A stretch of 64,000 nucleotides of DNA from Sinorhizobium fredii USDA 205 (lineage in GTDB: Bacteria > Pseudomonadota > Alphaproteobacteria > Rhizobiales > Rhizobiaceae). Below are positions 51,359 through 60,012 of this stretch, one piece after another. Position numbers and translations under genes: made by a program. Under the pieces are notes generated by a model, which was given only the letters and a program-made list of their open reading frames with translations, was not told the DNA's origin and ran no database searches. Each line of letters starts with the position of its first letter. The first letter of the stretch is position 1. Location: contig NZ_AUTC01000035.1 of assembly GCF_001461695.1 (NCBI RefSeq), forward strand, positions 62,001-126,000, in the 5' to 3' direction.

Positions 51359-51703
51359 TTAGGGCCTGGCGTAACAGCTTCCCTCAGGTGCGCTGATCGC
51401 CTTATATTCTGCTTGCAACACGTCCTTTCGGACCCATGCCGGCAGTTTCGCCAATTGCCGCCGGGTTTCCACCCGGTTTCTGGCGATCTTGGTCGCGCGC
51501 CGTCTGTCTGCAATCCGCTCGATCAAGGTCCGGGCTCGCGACAGCATCGAGAGAACGAAATCGCTGCCGTCGTCCGCCTGCCGCGTGTTGGAATGCAAAC
51601 CTTCTGCGTCCATCATCGGCACGCCTTTATCGATCGTAGGAGTGCCGCTGATCCGTCGTGCGGTTGCGGCGGCGTTGTCGATGGCCAATGTCAGGGCGGT
51701 CAT
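51359..51703 (-). CDS. Small conserved hypothetical protein
   Basis: 114 aa from ATG 51703, with AAGGAGC upstream. The N-terminal part (MTALTLAIDNAAATARRISG) and the Arg-rich helical C-terminus (RIADRRRATKIARNRVETRR, QLAKLPAWVRKDVLQ) resemble extended DUF1127-like proteins, but the typical LxDIG end is absent. It is divergent from the LysR gene, whose 5' region carries the shared 13-mer, so it may be a LysR target. In-frame starts further upstream are not used. Confidence 0.6.
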   Translation of the reverse strand: MTALTLAIDNAAATARRISGTPTIDKGVPMMDAEGLHSNTRQADDGSDFVLSMLSRARTLIERIADRRRATKIARNRVETRRQLAKLPAWVRKDVLQAEYKAISAPEGSCYARP

Positions 51704-51776
51704 GACCTTGCTCCTTTGCGTTGTGCGGGGTGCTTCCCGCCTCCTTACGAGCTTGACTATCGCTCCAATGTGATGT

Positions 51777-51789
51777 TCAATCAAACGAA
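51777..51789. promoter_or_regulatory. Second copy of the 13-mer TCAATCAAACGAA
   Basis: Identical to the sequence at 51311-51323 and located between the divergent 51703 gene and the LysR gene (51835). It could serve as an operator for both. Confidence 0.5.
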
Positions 51790-51834
51790 ATGCAGTTAAG
51801 GTATCTTTCAGATTTTCTGAATGAGGAGGCCGCC

Positions 51835-52749
51835 ATGAACATGATACTGCGCCACGCGCTTCCGCTGCTCGAGATGGACGTGTTGAAGACCTTTGTCGCC
51901 ATTGCCGAAACCGGCAATTTCACGACTGCGGCCGAAGCTGTGTACCGGACGCCATCCGCCGTCTCGATGCAGATCAAGAAGCTCGAGGAGACGCTCGGCT
52001 GCACGCTTTTCCTGCGCGATGCGCGGTCGGTCTCGCTGACGCCGAAGGGCGAGCTGCTGCTCGGCTTCGCCCGCCGGCTTTTGTCGCTCAACAACGAAAC
52101 GGTGTCTCGATTCCTGCTGCCAGACATGAACGGTGTCGTGCGCGTTGGCGCACCGGAGGACGTCGGCGAACGCATCCTGCCGGAGGTACTGAAGCGCTTT
52201 GCCGAAACTTACCCGAATGTCACGGTCGATGTGTCGATCGGCATGAGCACCGCGATGCGCAAGCGGGTCGACGAGCACAGGCTCGACATCGCCATCTATA
52301 ACAGCTTGTCCGACGAAGCGGCCCAGGACGGCGAAATCCTCATGCAGGAAAAGCTGGTCTGGGCCGGTGCCAAGTGCGGCAATGCTCATCTGCGCGATCC
52401 GCTGCCGGTTTCGATGTGGGAGGACGGCTGCGTATGGCGCGCCGATGCGGTCGAGAAGCTGTCGCGGGCCGGGCGCAAGTTCCGCGTGGCGTTCCTGAGC
52501 GCCTATACAACGGGACAGCGCGCTGCGGTTCTCGCCGGCCTCGCGATCGCGCCACTGCCGCGGTATCTCGTCCGGGGCGAGATGGTGCAACTTGGCGAGC
52601 GCGACGGGTTGCCGGATCTCGGGCATTACGAAATCGGCCTGAAGGTGGTCGAGGGTGCACCGGCACCGGTGCTCGCGGTCGCTGATCACGTCCGCGAGGC
52701 CTTCGCCGACCTCCAAATGCATGCGGGCAGGGTGGCCGAGCCCGTCTAG
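51835..52749 (+). CDS. LysR-family transcriptional regulator
   Basis: 304 aa from ATG 51835, with GGAGG six bases upstream. The winged HTH is LEMDVLKTFVAIAETGNFTT, AAEAVYRTPSAVSMQIKKLE, ETLGCTLFLRDARSVSLTPK, the standard LysR N-terminus. The C-terminal effector domain is typical (VVRVGAPEDVGERILPEVLK; STAMRKRVDEHRLDIAIYNS; GLAIAPLPRYLVRGEM). The effector is unknown. The gene is flanked by a divergent small protein and is probably autoregulated through the shared 13-mer. Confidence 0.88.
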   Translation: MNMILRHALPLLEMDVLKTFVAIAETGNFTTAAEAVYRTPSAVSMQIKKLEETLGCTLFLRDARSVSLTPKGELLLGFARRLLSLNNETVSRFLLPDMNGVVRVGAPEDVGERILPEVLKRFAETYPNVTVDVSIGMSTAMRKRVDEHRLDIAIYNSLSDEAAQDGEILMQEKLVWAGAKCGNAHLRDPLPVSMWEDGCVWRADAVEKLSRAGRKFRVAFLSAYTTGQRAAVLAGLAIAPLPRYLVRGEMVQLGERDGLPDLGHYEIGLKVVEGAPAPVLAVADHVREAFADLQMHAGRVAEPV

Positions 52750-52763
52750 CTGTGGAGCCCCAA

Positions 52764-52783
52764 GCGCGTTCATCTGAACGCGC
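52764..52783. terminator. Hairpin between convergent LysR and M20 genes
   Basis: GCGCGTTCA-TC-TGAACGCGC, a nine-base inverted repeat, lies in the 40-base gap between the LysR stop and the convergent amidohydrolase stop. It may terminate both transcripts; no T-run is present. Confidence 0.5.
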
Positions 52784-52789
52784 GGCGCT

Positions 52790-53941
52790 CTAGATCAGGG
52801 GCAGACGCTGCCGCACGACTGCAGCGTGAAACTCCACGCCGTGGATCAGCCCGGCATCGTTGAAATCATAGTTCGGATTGTGCAGCGGCGCCGAGTTGCC
52901 GTTGCCGAGGAACACGAAGCAGCCCGGAACATGGGCGAGGAAGCGGGCGAAGTCTTCCGAACCGGTCATAGGCTCGCGAGCGACCCGAATGTGGCCCGCA
53001 TCGAACACGCTGCGCGCTGCGGAGAAAGCATGCTCGACCAGTCTCTCATCGTTGACGAGCGGCACGAACTCGCGCGTGTAGCTCACCGCTGCTGAAACAT
53101 TGTGAGCGAGGGCGGTGCCCTCGGCGATCAAGCGCATCTGCTTTTCGATCTCGGCGCTGACTTCGGGGCGGAAGCTTCGGGCGTCGCCCAGAATGCGGGC
53201 GAGCCCGGGGAGGGCGTTACGTGTGCCATCCGTGACGAGCTCTGTCACCGACACGACGCCGATATCGGCCGGGCTCAAACGACGAGAGACGATCGTCTGA
53301 AGATTGGTGACAAGCGCGCAGGCGGCGACCAGCACTTCGTTGCCGGCATGCGGTCGTGCCGCATGTCCGCCAACACCCTTGAGCACGATCTCGAAATTGT
53401 CTTCGGCCGACATGATTGGGCCGGGGCGCGTCTCGAAATGGCCGATCGGAAGCCCGGGCATATTGTGCAGGCCGTAAATTTCCTCGAAGGGAAACCGCTC
53501 CATCAGCCTATCGTCGAGCATGGCGAGCGCGCCCTTGCCCCATTCCTCCGCCGGCTGGAAGATGAAGCGCACCGTACCGTCGAAACCGCCATCCTGGGCA
53601 AGCAGCTTTGCCGCGCCGAGCAGCATGGTCGTGTGACCGTCATGGCCGCAGGCGTGCATCACGCCCGGGTTCTGTGAGCGATATTCCAAGCTTCCCTGTT
53701 CGGGGATGCGCAGCGCATCCATGTCAGCCCGGAGCGCTATGGCGCGATTGCCGGTGCCGCGTCTCAGCGCGCCGACGACGCCGGTGCCGCCGACACCTTC
53801 GGCGACCTCAAGTCCGAACTCCCTGAGCTTTTCTGCGACGAAGGCGGAGGTGCGCTTCTCCTCGAAGCCGAACTCCGGATGAGCATGAAGGTCGCGCCGC
53901 CGACCGATCATCTCACGTTCAAGCAGTTTCAAATCGGACAT
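52790..53941 (-). CDS. M20D-family amidohydrolase (hippurate hydrolase-like)
   Basis: 383 aa from ATG 53941, with AGAGGAAATGAA upstream. Metal-site motifs are RADMDALRIPEQ, HACGHDGHTTMLLGAAKLLA (residues 96-115, including Cys98 and His100) and QPAEEWGKGALAM. The dimerisation domain has VLKGVGGHAARPHAGNE. The C-terminal active-site loop is GSEDFARFLAHVPG. Members cleave N-acyl or peptide-like amides of amino acids. It is the last gene of a leftward operon with the diaminopropionate lyase (55187) and a second M20 hydrolase (53952). Confidence 0.88.
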   Translation of the reverse strand: MSDLKLLEREMIGRRRDLHAHPEFGFEEKRTSAFVAEKLREFGLEVAEGVGGTGVVGALRRGTGNRAIALRADMDALRIPEQGSLEYRSQNPGVMHACGHDGHTTMLLGAAKLLAQDGGFDGTVRFIFQPAEEWGKGALAMLDDRLMERFPFEEIYGLHNMPGLPIGHFETRPGPIMSAEDNFEIVLKGVGGHAARPHAGNEVLVAACALVTNLQTIVSRRLSPADIGVVSVTELVTDGTRNALPGLARILGDARSFRPEVSAEIEKQMRLIAEGTALAHNVSAAVSYTREFVPLVNDERLVEHAFSAARSVFDAGHIRVAREPMTGSEDFARFLAHVPGCFVFLGNGNSAPLHNPNYDFNDAGLIHGVEFHAAVVRQRLPLI

Positions 53942-53951
53942 TTCATTTCCT

Positions 53952-55190
53952 CTACCCTGCGCTTGCGAGACTCTTGACGACGTCGAGCAGAACATTCGCC
54001 CCGGCGATGAGGTCGTCATCCGGCGTGTATTCGAGCGGATTGTGACTGATGCCGCCAACACTCGGGACGAAGATCATCGCGGATGGCGCAATTCGCGCGA
54101 TCATCTGGGCGTCATGGCCGGCGCCGGAGGTCATGCGTTTCGAGGCGAGGCCGCGCCTGATGGCCGCTTGCTCGATGATCTCGACAATCCTTGCGTCGAA
54201 AGTCACCGGCTCAAATCGCGCCAGGCGCTCGGTCGAAATCGTCACGCCCTCGGCCGCCGCCAATTCTTGCAGGAAGCCGGCGAGCGCCGCTTCTTCCGCT
54301 CTCAGCCGTTCCGCGTCCGGATCGCGCAGATCGACGGTGAAGGTGGCGCGCGACGGAATGACGTTGATCGCATTCGGTTCGAAAGCGATGCAGCCGACCG
54401 TGGCGACGGTCGACGTGCTGGAGGCCATGGCGCGATCGCGCAGGAACCTGATGACGCGGGCGGCCGCATGGCCGGCATCGCGCCGCATCGACATCGGCGT
54501 CGTTCCGGCATGGTTGGCGACCCCGTCAATCGTCACCCGCTGCCAGGAAATCCCCTGCAGGTTCTCGACGGCGCCGATCGGTACGCCCTCGCGTTCCAGC
54601 ACCGGGCCCTGTTCGACATGGAGCTCGACATAGGCGTGGGGTTTCAGAAAGCCCGGCTCTTCTGCGCCCGAATAGCCGATGCGAGTCAATTCCTCGCCAA
54701 GCACACTGCCATCCGTGCCGACGGTCGCGAGAGCTTCTTCAGTCGGAAGCCCGCCGGCATAGACGAGCGATCCCATCATGTCGGGTGCATATCGCACGCC
54801 TTCCTCGTTGGTGAAGGCGGCAATAGCGATCGGCCGTGTCGGAGCGAAGCCGGACGCCTTCAACGTCTCGACCACCTCGAGACCCGAAAGCACACCATAG
54901 CAGCCGTCATAGATGCCGGCATTGATGACGGTATCGATATGCGAGCCGATGAGGAGCGGGGCTTGCTCGGCATCGCCGCTGTGGCGCCAGATTCCGAAAA
55001 TGTTGCCGATCCGATCGACGGCGACTTCCAGCCCCGCATCCTGAACCCAGGCAACAAATTGGTCGCGTCCAAGCTTTTCCGTATCCGAGGCAGCGAGGCG
55101 GACAAGCCTGCCTTCTTCATCGCGGCCGATCGCACCGAGCGCGTCGATGCGTCCAAGGAGCCGCGCTGCATCGATGAGGAGATTGCTCAT
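53952..55190 (-). CDS. M20-family Zn-dependent hydrolase (allantoate/N-carbamoyl-amino acid amidohydrolase type)
   Basis: 412 aa. Signature stretches are LIGSHIDTVINAGIYDGCYG, FTNEEGVRYAPDMMGSLVYA, and HVEQGPVLEREGVPIGAVEN, typical of AllC/HyuC-type enzymes that open ureido or amide bonds. VTIDGVANHAGTTPMSMRRD supplies the dimer-domain His, and MTSGAGHDAQMIARIAPSAM the C-terminal His. The start overlaps the stop of the lyase gene (ATGA). The true substrate is unknown; an N-carbamoyl or N-acyl derivative of an amino acid is likely. Confidence 0.88.
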   Translation of the reverse strand: MSNLLIDAARLLGRIDALGAIGRDEEGRLVRLAASDTEKLGRDQFVAWVQDAGLEVAVDRIGNIFGIWRHSGDAEQAPLLIGSHIDTVINAGIYDGCYGVLSGLEVVETLKASGFAPTRPIAIAAFTNEEGVRYAPDMMGSLVYAGGLPTEEALATVGTDGSVLGEELTRIGYSGAEEPGFLKPHAYVELHVEQGPVLEREGVPIGAVENLQGISWQRVTIDGVANHAGTTPMSMRRDAGHAAARVIRFLRDRAMASSTSTVATVGCIAFEPNAINVIPSRATFTVDLRDPDAERLRAEEAALAGFLQELAAAEGVTISTERLARFEPVTFDARIVEIIEQAAIRRGLASKRMTSGAGHDAQMIARIAPSAMIFVPSVGGISHNPLEYTPDDDLIAGANVLLDVVKSLASAG

Positions 55191-56398
55191 CCTTCGGCTC
55201 CCATCCGGTTCTTCGCCGCAACGGCGGCAGGCGTGAGTCCGACGATCTCTTCGAATTTAGCCGGATCCGTCGCGCCTTCAGTGTTTACGAGGAAGATGCG
55301 CGCGTGTTCATCGATGCGAAGAGCGGCCCTGATCGCTGGATCGGAGACTGCCTTGATCAGACCAGCCAGTCCGACGCCGCCGCTCTCACCTGCGACGATG
55401 GCCGGGTCACCGGCGACGGGATTGGCGAGTTGCTTCATGACGGAGATCGCATCCTCTTCATCGACGGTCATGAAGGCGTCGGCGACGCGGGAGAGGACAC
55501 GCCATGCCACAAGTGAGGGCTCGTAGCATTCGAGCATGGCCATGACTGTGGGCTCCCCGTGCGCAATCGTCACCGGATGCCCCGCGCGTGCTGTCTCGAA
55601 GATGCAGGCCGCGCGGGCAGGATCGACGACCGTGAAGACAGGGCGTTTGTCGCCAAGCACGATCGCCAGATGGGCCGCGACGGTGGCGGCAATCCCGCCA
55701 ACGCCAGACTGGATGAAAACATGTGTGGGGGGCTTCTGCAGTTTCTTCAAGGCTTCGCGGACAAGTGCCGTGTAGCCCTGCATTACGAGGCCGGGAATGC
55801 GTTCGTAGCCGGGCCAGGACGTGTCCGAGACGATGGTCCAGCCGTTTGCCTCCGCGATGCGCGCAGCCTCCCGAACGGATTCGTCATAGGTGCCGTCGAC
55901 GCGGATCATCTCGGCGCCGAAACGGGCAATGGCTGCGACACGCTCGTCGCTCACGCCGGAATGCACGAAGATTGCCGCCCGCGCGCCCACGAGCTGCGCA
56001 CCTTGTGCAACCGACCTGCCGTGGTTGCCGTCCGTAGCGCAGGCAAATGTCATGGTGCGTACGACTGCCTGGATGTCTGGCGATTGAAGTTCGGAAACAT
56101 CGACCGGACGGCCAAGTTCTTTGCCTGCTTCCTCAAGAACAAGCCGGATCACCGCGTAGGCTCCGCCGAGCGCCTTGAAACTTCCCAGCCCAAGGCGATG
56201 GCCCTCGTCCTTGATGTGGATGGCGCCGACGCCGAGTTCGGTGGCCAGGGCCGGGAGCGCGTGCAGCGGCGTTTCGGCATGATTGGCGCGGTGCGCTAGG
56301 AACCGTTCGACCGTGTCCGCCGTGCGTTCGCCGAGGGTTTCCACGTCGACGGAGGTGAGCGGTCCGTTGTGGCTGGGAAGTGTGTTGAGTAGAAACAT
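55187..56398 (-). CDS. dpaL: Diaminopropionate ammonia-lyase
   Basis: 403 aa from ATG 56398, with GAGG six bases upstream; TTG 56404 is an alternative. It is a PLP fold-type II enzyme with the Schiff-base Lys75 in GLGSFKALGGAYAV, a TFACATDGNHGRSVAQGAQL substrate loop and VFIQSGVGGIAATVAAHLAI phosphate-binding Gly-rich loop. The order and length fit diaminopropionate ammonia-lyase (YgeX type), which converts 2,3-diaminopropionate to pyruvate and ammonia. Linked M20 hydrolases could release the amino acid from an N-substituted precursor. First gene of its operon, divergent from Lrp. Confidence 0.85.
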   Translation of the reverse strand: MFLLNTLPSHNGPLTSVDVETLGERTADTVERFLAHRANHAETPLHALPALATELGVGAIHIKDEGHRLGLGSFKALGGAYAVIRLVLEEAGKELGRPVDVSELQSPDIQAVVRTMTFACATDGNHGRSVAQGAQLVGARAAIFVHSGVSDERVAAIARFGAEMIRVDGTYDESVREAARIAEANGWTIVSDTSWPGYERIPGLVMQGYTALVREALKKLQKPPTHVFIQSGVGGIAATVAAHLAIVLGDKRPVFTVVDPARAACIFETARAGHPVTIAHGEPTVMAMLECYEPSLVAWRVLSRVADAFMTVDEEDAISVMKQLANPVAGDPAIVAGESGGVGLAGLIKAVSDPAIRAALRIDEHARIFLVNTEGATDPAKFEEIVGLTPAAVAAKNRMGAEG

Positions 56399-56503
56399 GG
56401 CCAACCTCGTTCAAAAATGCTGGCGAAGATATATTGCATGCACGACGAAAATTGCGATGTATTCGCGGGCGCAAGTTGCAAGTTTGTTTCGTGAGGAGCT
56501 CCT

Positions 56504-57004
56504 TTGGCGAAGACCGTTCCCGAAATTGCTCTCGACTCCTTCGACCTGGCGATCCTGAAGATCCTGCAGAGGGACAATGCGACGCCGCAGCGCACGATCG
56601 GCGAGGCGGTCAATCTTTCCGCGCCGGCGGTGCAGCGGCGCATCAAGCGCATGGAGGAGGCGGGAGTCATCCAGGCGAATTGCGCGATCGTCGACCCGGC
56701 CAAGGTTGGCCAGCCGATCACCATCTTCGTCGAGGTCGAGGTGGTCAGCGAGACGGCCGAGCTGATCGACGCGGCCAAGGCCGAGTTTTCAGCAACGCCG
56801 GAGGTGCAGCAATGCTACTACGTCACCGGCGAGGCGGATTTCATCCTGGTGATCGTCGTCGCCACCATGGCCGACTACGAGGCGCTGACCCGGCGCCTCT
56901 TCTTCGGCAACAACAATGTCAAGAAATTCCGCACATTCGTCGCCATGGATCGGGTGAAGGTGGGGCTGACGGTGCCGCTCGAGGCGTCCGTTTCGGCCCG
57001 TTGA
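56504..57004 (+). CDS. Lrp/AsnC-family regulator
   Basis: 166 aa from TTG 56504, with GAGGAG upstream. The HTH (ALDSFDLAILKILQRDNATP, QRTIGEAVNLSAPAVQRRIK) and the RAM/AsnC ligand domain (QPITIFVEVEVVSETAELID, VQQCYYVTGEADFILVIVVA) are complete. It is divergent from the lyase operon across a 105-base gap, the usual position of an activator or repressor of that operon responding to an amino acid. The gap is AT-rich and carries no obvious palindrome. Confidence 0.88.
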   Translation: MAKTVPEIALDSFDLAILKILQRDNATPQRTIGEAVNLSAPAVQRRIKRMEEAGVIQANCAIVDPAKVGQPITIFVEVEVVSETAELIDAAKAEFSATPEVQQCYYVTGEADFILVIVVATMADYEALTRRLFFGNNNVKKFRTFVAMDRVKVGLTVPLEASVSAR

Positions 57005-57046
57005 CTGCGCCTCGGGCCGCGCCACATGGGGCCAGTTTGTGAGGGG

Positions 57047-59122
57047 TTATTCCCGGCTCCGGCGCCTCCTGCGCCCGCCGCCTTCGCCGCCGTCGTCGGC
57101 GGGCACCTTGCGTTCGGGGAGCGTGACGACCTCGGCGAGTTTCGGGAAGGCATCGACTTTGTTCGGCATCGCCATGGCGTTGACGAAGTGCTCCTGAAAT
57201 TTCGATTCAAGAGCTGTCTCTATCTTCTCGATTTTCCTCACGGTTTCCTCGATCTCGCGGCGGTGGCCGCGGTTGAGGAGCGCCATCAGTGCGCCGGTGC
57301 CGGCAGCATTGCCGACCGCCTTCACTTCGGCGAGGTCGCAATCCGGGATGAGGCCAAGCACCATGGCGTATTTCGGGTCGATGAAGGAGCCGAAGGCTCC
57401 GGCAAAGCGGATTGTGTCGACGTGCTCGACGCCCTGCTTTTCCATGAGCAGCTTGATGCCGGCATAGAGTGCGGCCTTGGCGAGCTGGATTGCCCGGATG
57501 TCATTCTGCGTCACGGTAATGCGCTGATCCCCGTCATGCAGCAGGTAGGAGAAGGTGCGGCCGTTTGGGATGATGCGCGGGCTCTTTGCGGCCATGCCGC
57601 CATCGACGACGCCGTCCTGCGAAATGATGCCTGTCAGATACATCTCCGCGACCACCTCGATGATCGCCGAGCCGCAGATGCCGGTGACGCCGGTCGCTGC
57701 GGCGGCTTCCGCAAAACCCTCTTCATCCGACCACTTGTCGACGCCGATCACGCGGAAACGCGGCTCCAGCGTTTCCGGGTCGATGCGGATGCGCTCGATC
57801 GCGCCGGGAGCGGCGCGCTGGCCGGATGAAATCTCCGCGCCCTCGAAGGCCGGGCCGGTCGGCGAGGAGGCGGCGACGACGCGTTCCTTGTTGCCGAGCA
57901 CGATCTCGGCATTGGTGCCGACATCGACGAGCAGCATCATCTTGTCCTGACGGTGCGGGCCCTCCGAAAGCGCCGCACCGGCGGCGTCCGCTCCGACATG
58001 GCCGGCGATGCAGGGCAGCATGTAGAGCCTCGCGCCGCGATTGACCTCGATGTCGATCTCATGCGCCCAATATTGCAGCGCGCCGGAAACGGCGAGCGCG
58101 AAGGGCGCCTGGCCGAGTTCCGTCGGGTCGATGCCGAGGAAGAGGTGGTGCATGATCGGATTGCCAACGACCACCATGTCGAGGATATCGTGGCGATCAA
58201 TCCCGCCCTCGGCGCAGACCTTGCCGATGAGCCCGTTCACCGCCTCGCGCACCGCCTTGGTCATCGCCTCGCGGCCATCCGGGTTCATCATCACATAGGA
58301 GACGCGGCTCATCAGATCCTCGCCGAAGCGGATCTGCGGGTTAGATGTGCCGGAGGAGGCAACGATGCGTCCGGACAAGAGCGAGACCAGATGCATGGCG
58401 ATCGTCGTGGAACCGATGTCGCAGGCAACGCCATAGGCCTCGTTCTTCAGCCCCGGCCAGAGGCCGACGATGAAGGGGCGGGAGGAATCCATGTCCCGGT
58501 GGATCGCGGCGGTCACCGCCCAGTTGCCCTTGCGCAGGACGCCCTGAACCTGTGGGATCAGATGAGGCGCGATCAGGAGATCCTTCCAGCCCCAGTCCTT
58601 CTCGAGTATCACCTTCATCCGGTCGAGATCGCCGAGCGGCTTGTGCATGTCCGGTTCGTCCACTTCGACATAGCACATCTGGACGGCGGCATTTCGCTCG
58701 ATGACACGGTCCGACGCAGCCTTGCGCACCACCTGAGCATTGATGACGGTATCCTGCGGCACGTCGATGACGAGATCGCCGACGATCTGGGCCGAACAGG
58801 ACAGGCGTCGGCCATCGGGTAGTTCGCGCACGGTGGCGTAGCGCTGCTCCTTCGGGCCGATAGGCGAGACGTGGTCGTTCGAGGAGACGATCTTGTGCTT
58901 GGCGAAATTACCTTCCTGCACGGAAACCTGACAGCGTCCGCAGGTGGCGCGGCCGCCGCAGACGCTTTCGACATAGACCCCGAGCTTGCGTGCAGCATCG
59001 AGCACGGGCGTGCCAACCGGGAAGCGGCCGCGCTTGCCCGAGGGCATGAAAAGCACCAGAGGATCCTTCTGCGCGGCTTCGGTCATATTGGTCTCGATTT
59101 CGGAAGTGCTTTCGATGCGCAT
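57047..59122 (-). CDS. Reductive activator of corrinoid proteins (RACE, ASKHA type)
   Basis: 691 aa. The N-terminal 2Fe-2S ferredoxin domain has Cys55, Cys61, Cys64 and Cys109 (CGGRATCGRC and LSCSAQ). The C-terminal ASKHA ATPase domain shows GVACDIGSTTIAMHLVSLLS, VVGNPIMHHLFLGIDPTELG, LLVDVGTNAEIVLGNKERVV and VGNAAGTGALMALLNRGHRR. Such proteins reduce Co(II) to Co(I) in corrinoid methyl carriers, using ATP. The C-terminus is Arg/Gly-rich. It belongs with the methyltransferase genes at 60013-63061, separated by two small genes. Start at 59122 is the first ATG; another at about 59086 (MTEAAQ) is possible. Confidence 0.85.
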   Translation of the reverse strand: MRIESTSEIETNMTEAAQKDPLVLFMPSGKRGRFPVGTPVLDAARKLGVYVESVCGGRATCGRCQVSVQEGNFAKHKIVSSNDHVSPIGPKEQRYATVRELPDGRRLSCSAQIVGDLVIDVPQDTVINAQVVRKAASDRVIERNAAVQMCYVEVDEPDMHKPLGDLDRMKVILEKDWGWKDLLIAPHLIPQVQGVLRKGNWAVTAAIHRDMDSSRPFIVGLWPGLKNEAYGVACDIGSTTIAMHLVSLLSGRIVASSGTSNPQIRFGEDLMSRVSYVMMNPDGREAMTKAVREAVNGLIGKVCAEGGIDRHDILDMVVVGNPIMHHLFLGIDPTELGQAPFALAVSGALQYWAHEIDIEVNRGARLYMLPCIAGHVGADAAGAALSEGPHRQDKMMLLVDVGTNAEIVLGNKERVVAASSPTGPAFEGAEISSGQRAAPGAIERIRIDPETLEPRFRVIGVDKWSDEEGFAEAAAATGVTGICGSAIIEVVAEMYLTGIISQDGVVDGGMAAKSPRIIPNGRTFSYLLHDGDQRITVTQNDIRAIQLAKAALYAGIKLLMEKQGVEHVDTIRFAGAFGSFIDPKYAMVLGLIPDCDLAEVKAVGNAAGTGALMALLNRGHRREIEETVRKIEKIETALESKFQEHFVNAMAMPNKVDAFPKLAEVVTLPERKVPADDGGEGGGRRRRRSRE

Positions 59123-59283
59123 GCTGGTCGGTCTTTCGTCAGGTCCGCTTCAACCGGGGAGCGAAGCGCGGGTAGACCGCTTCAGACTGAACCGGAATGA
59201 CGCTTGATAGTTGTCAGATCCCGACATGAAAAGATCTGCCAGCACATTTCAGAAGGGTTGTCGTGTGCTGACGTACAGGATGG

Positions 59284-59622
59284 TCACGGTTTGCTGCGCG
59301 ATAGCCGCCGGGCGTTGCTGCGCACCCGCTTGCCATAGGGCTTGAGGGCCGCTGCGGCAATAGCCGTCCCGTGCTTGGAACCGCTGCCGGTCACCAGCCG
59401 CATCGTGCTGTCGAGAGTCGCCTTCCAGAGGGCCAGGTTCACGGCCATCCCGCTCTCGGCCGCCGCCGCGACCTTTTCGGAAACCATGCGTTGGAGCTCG
59501 GCTACGTCCTGCGTCTTGCCGGTCATTGCCGCAAGCTGCATCTGATGCAGCCGAAGCGCAATCACGAATGGAGCTTCGAACCAAAGCGTGGCGGTGTCCA
59601 GGCGGAGGCGGCGCGGTGTCAT
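59284..59622 (-). CDS. Hypothetical protein, phasin-like composition
   Basis: 112 aa, almost entirely amphipathic helix (LRLHQMQLAAMTGKTQDVAE, LQRMVSEKVAAAAESGMAVN), with a basic C-terminus (YGKRVRSNARRLSRSKP). The composition resembles phasins or similar helical adaptors, but there is no certain match. It separates RACE from the methyltransferase and may not belong to that pathway. Confidence 0.55.
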   Translation of the reverse strand: MTPRRLRLDTATLWFEAPFVIALRLHQMQLAAMTGKTQDVAELQRMVSEKVAAAAESGMAVNLALWKATLDSTMRLVTGSGSKHGTAIAAAALKPYGKRVRSNARRLSRSKP

Positions 59623-59667
59623 TGGTTATCTCCACTCTTCGGCCGGATGCGAGTTCCGGACGCTTCG

Positions 59668-59970
59668 CTATGGTGCCGCTGTCAGCTTCACGACTGCGAA
59701 TGCGTAGGCGACTGCCGCTGCCAACACCGTCGAACTACCCCAAAAGCATAGGTTTATCACCCGCTCTCGGGATTCGGGATCGATCTTATTCGTCAAAGCC
59801 GCACCTAATAGGACTGTAAGCACCGCGAGCATTACAAACACGACTGGGAGAAGATAGATCCGAAGCGCACCGTAAAATCTTTGAAACTCGCCCGCATCCT
59901 CAAACAGCGTGTATCTCGCGAGGAGGGTCAAGGGGACGAGAACCGCAAAAAGCCGAAGATGGCTCTTCAT
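59668..59970 (-). CDS. Small membrane protein
   Basis: 100 aa with three membrane segments (RLFAVLVPLTLLARYTLF, IYLLPVVFVMLAVLTVLLGA, FWGSSTVLAAAVAYAFAVVK). No family recognised. Start ATG 59970 follows GGGGAA. It looks like an unrelated gene inserted between pathway genes. Confidence 0.6.
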   Translation of the reverse strand: MKSHLRLFAVLVPLTLLARYTLFEDAGEFQRFYGALRIYLLPVVFVMLAVLTVLLGAALTNKIDPESRERVINLCFWGSSTVLAAAVAYAFAVVKLTAAP

Positions 59971-60012
59971 GGCAATTCCCCTTGATAGGCAGTGCAGCGT
60001 CGAAGCAAAATG

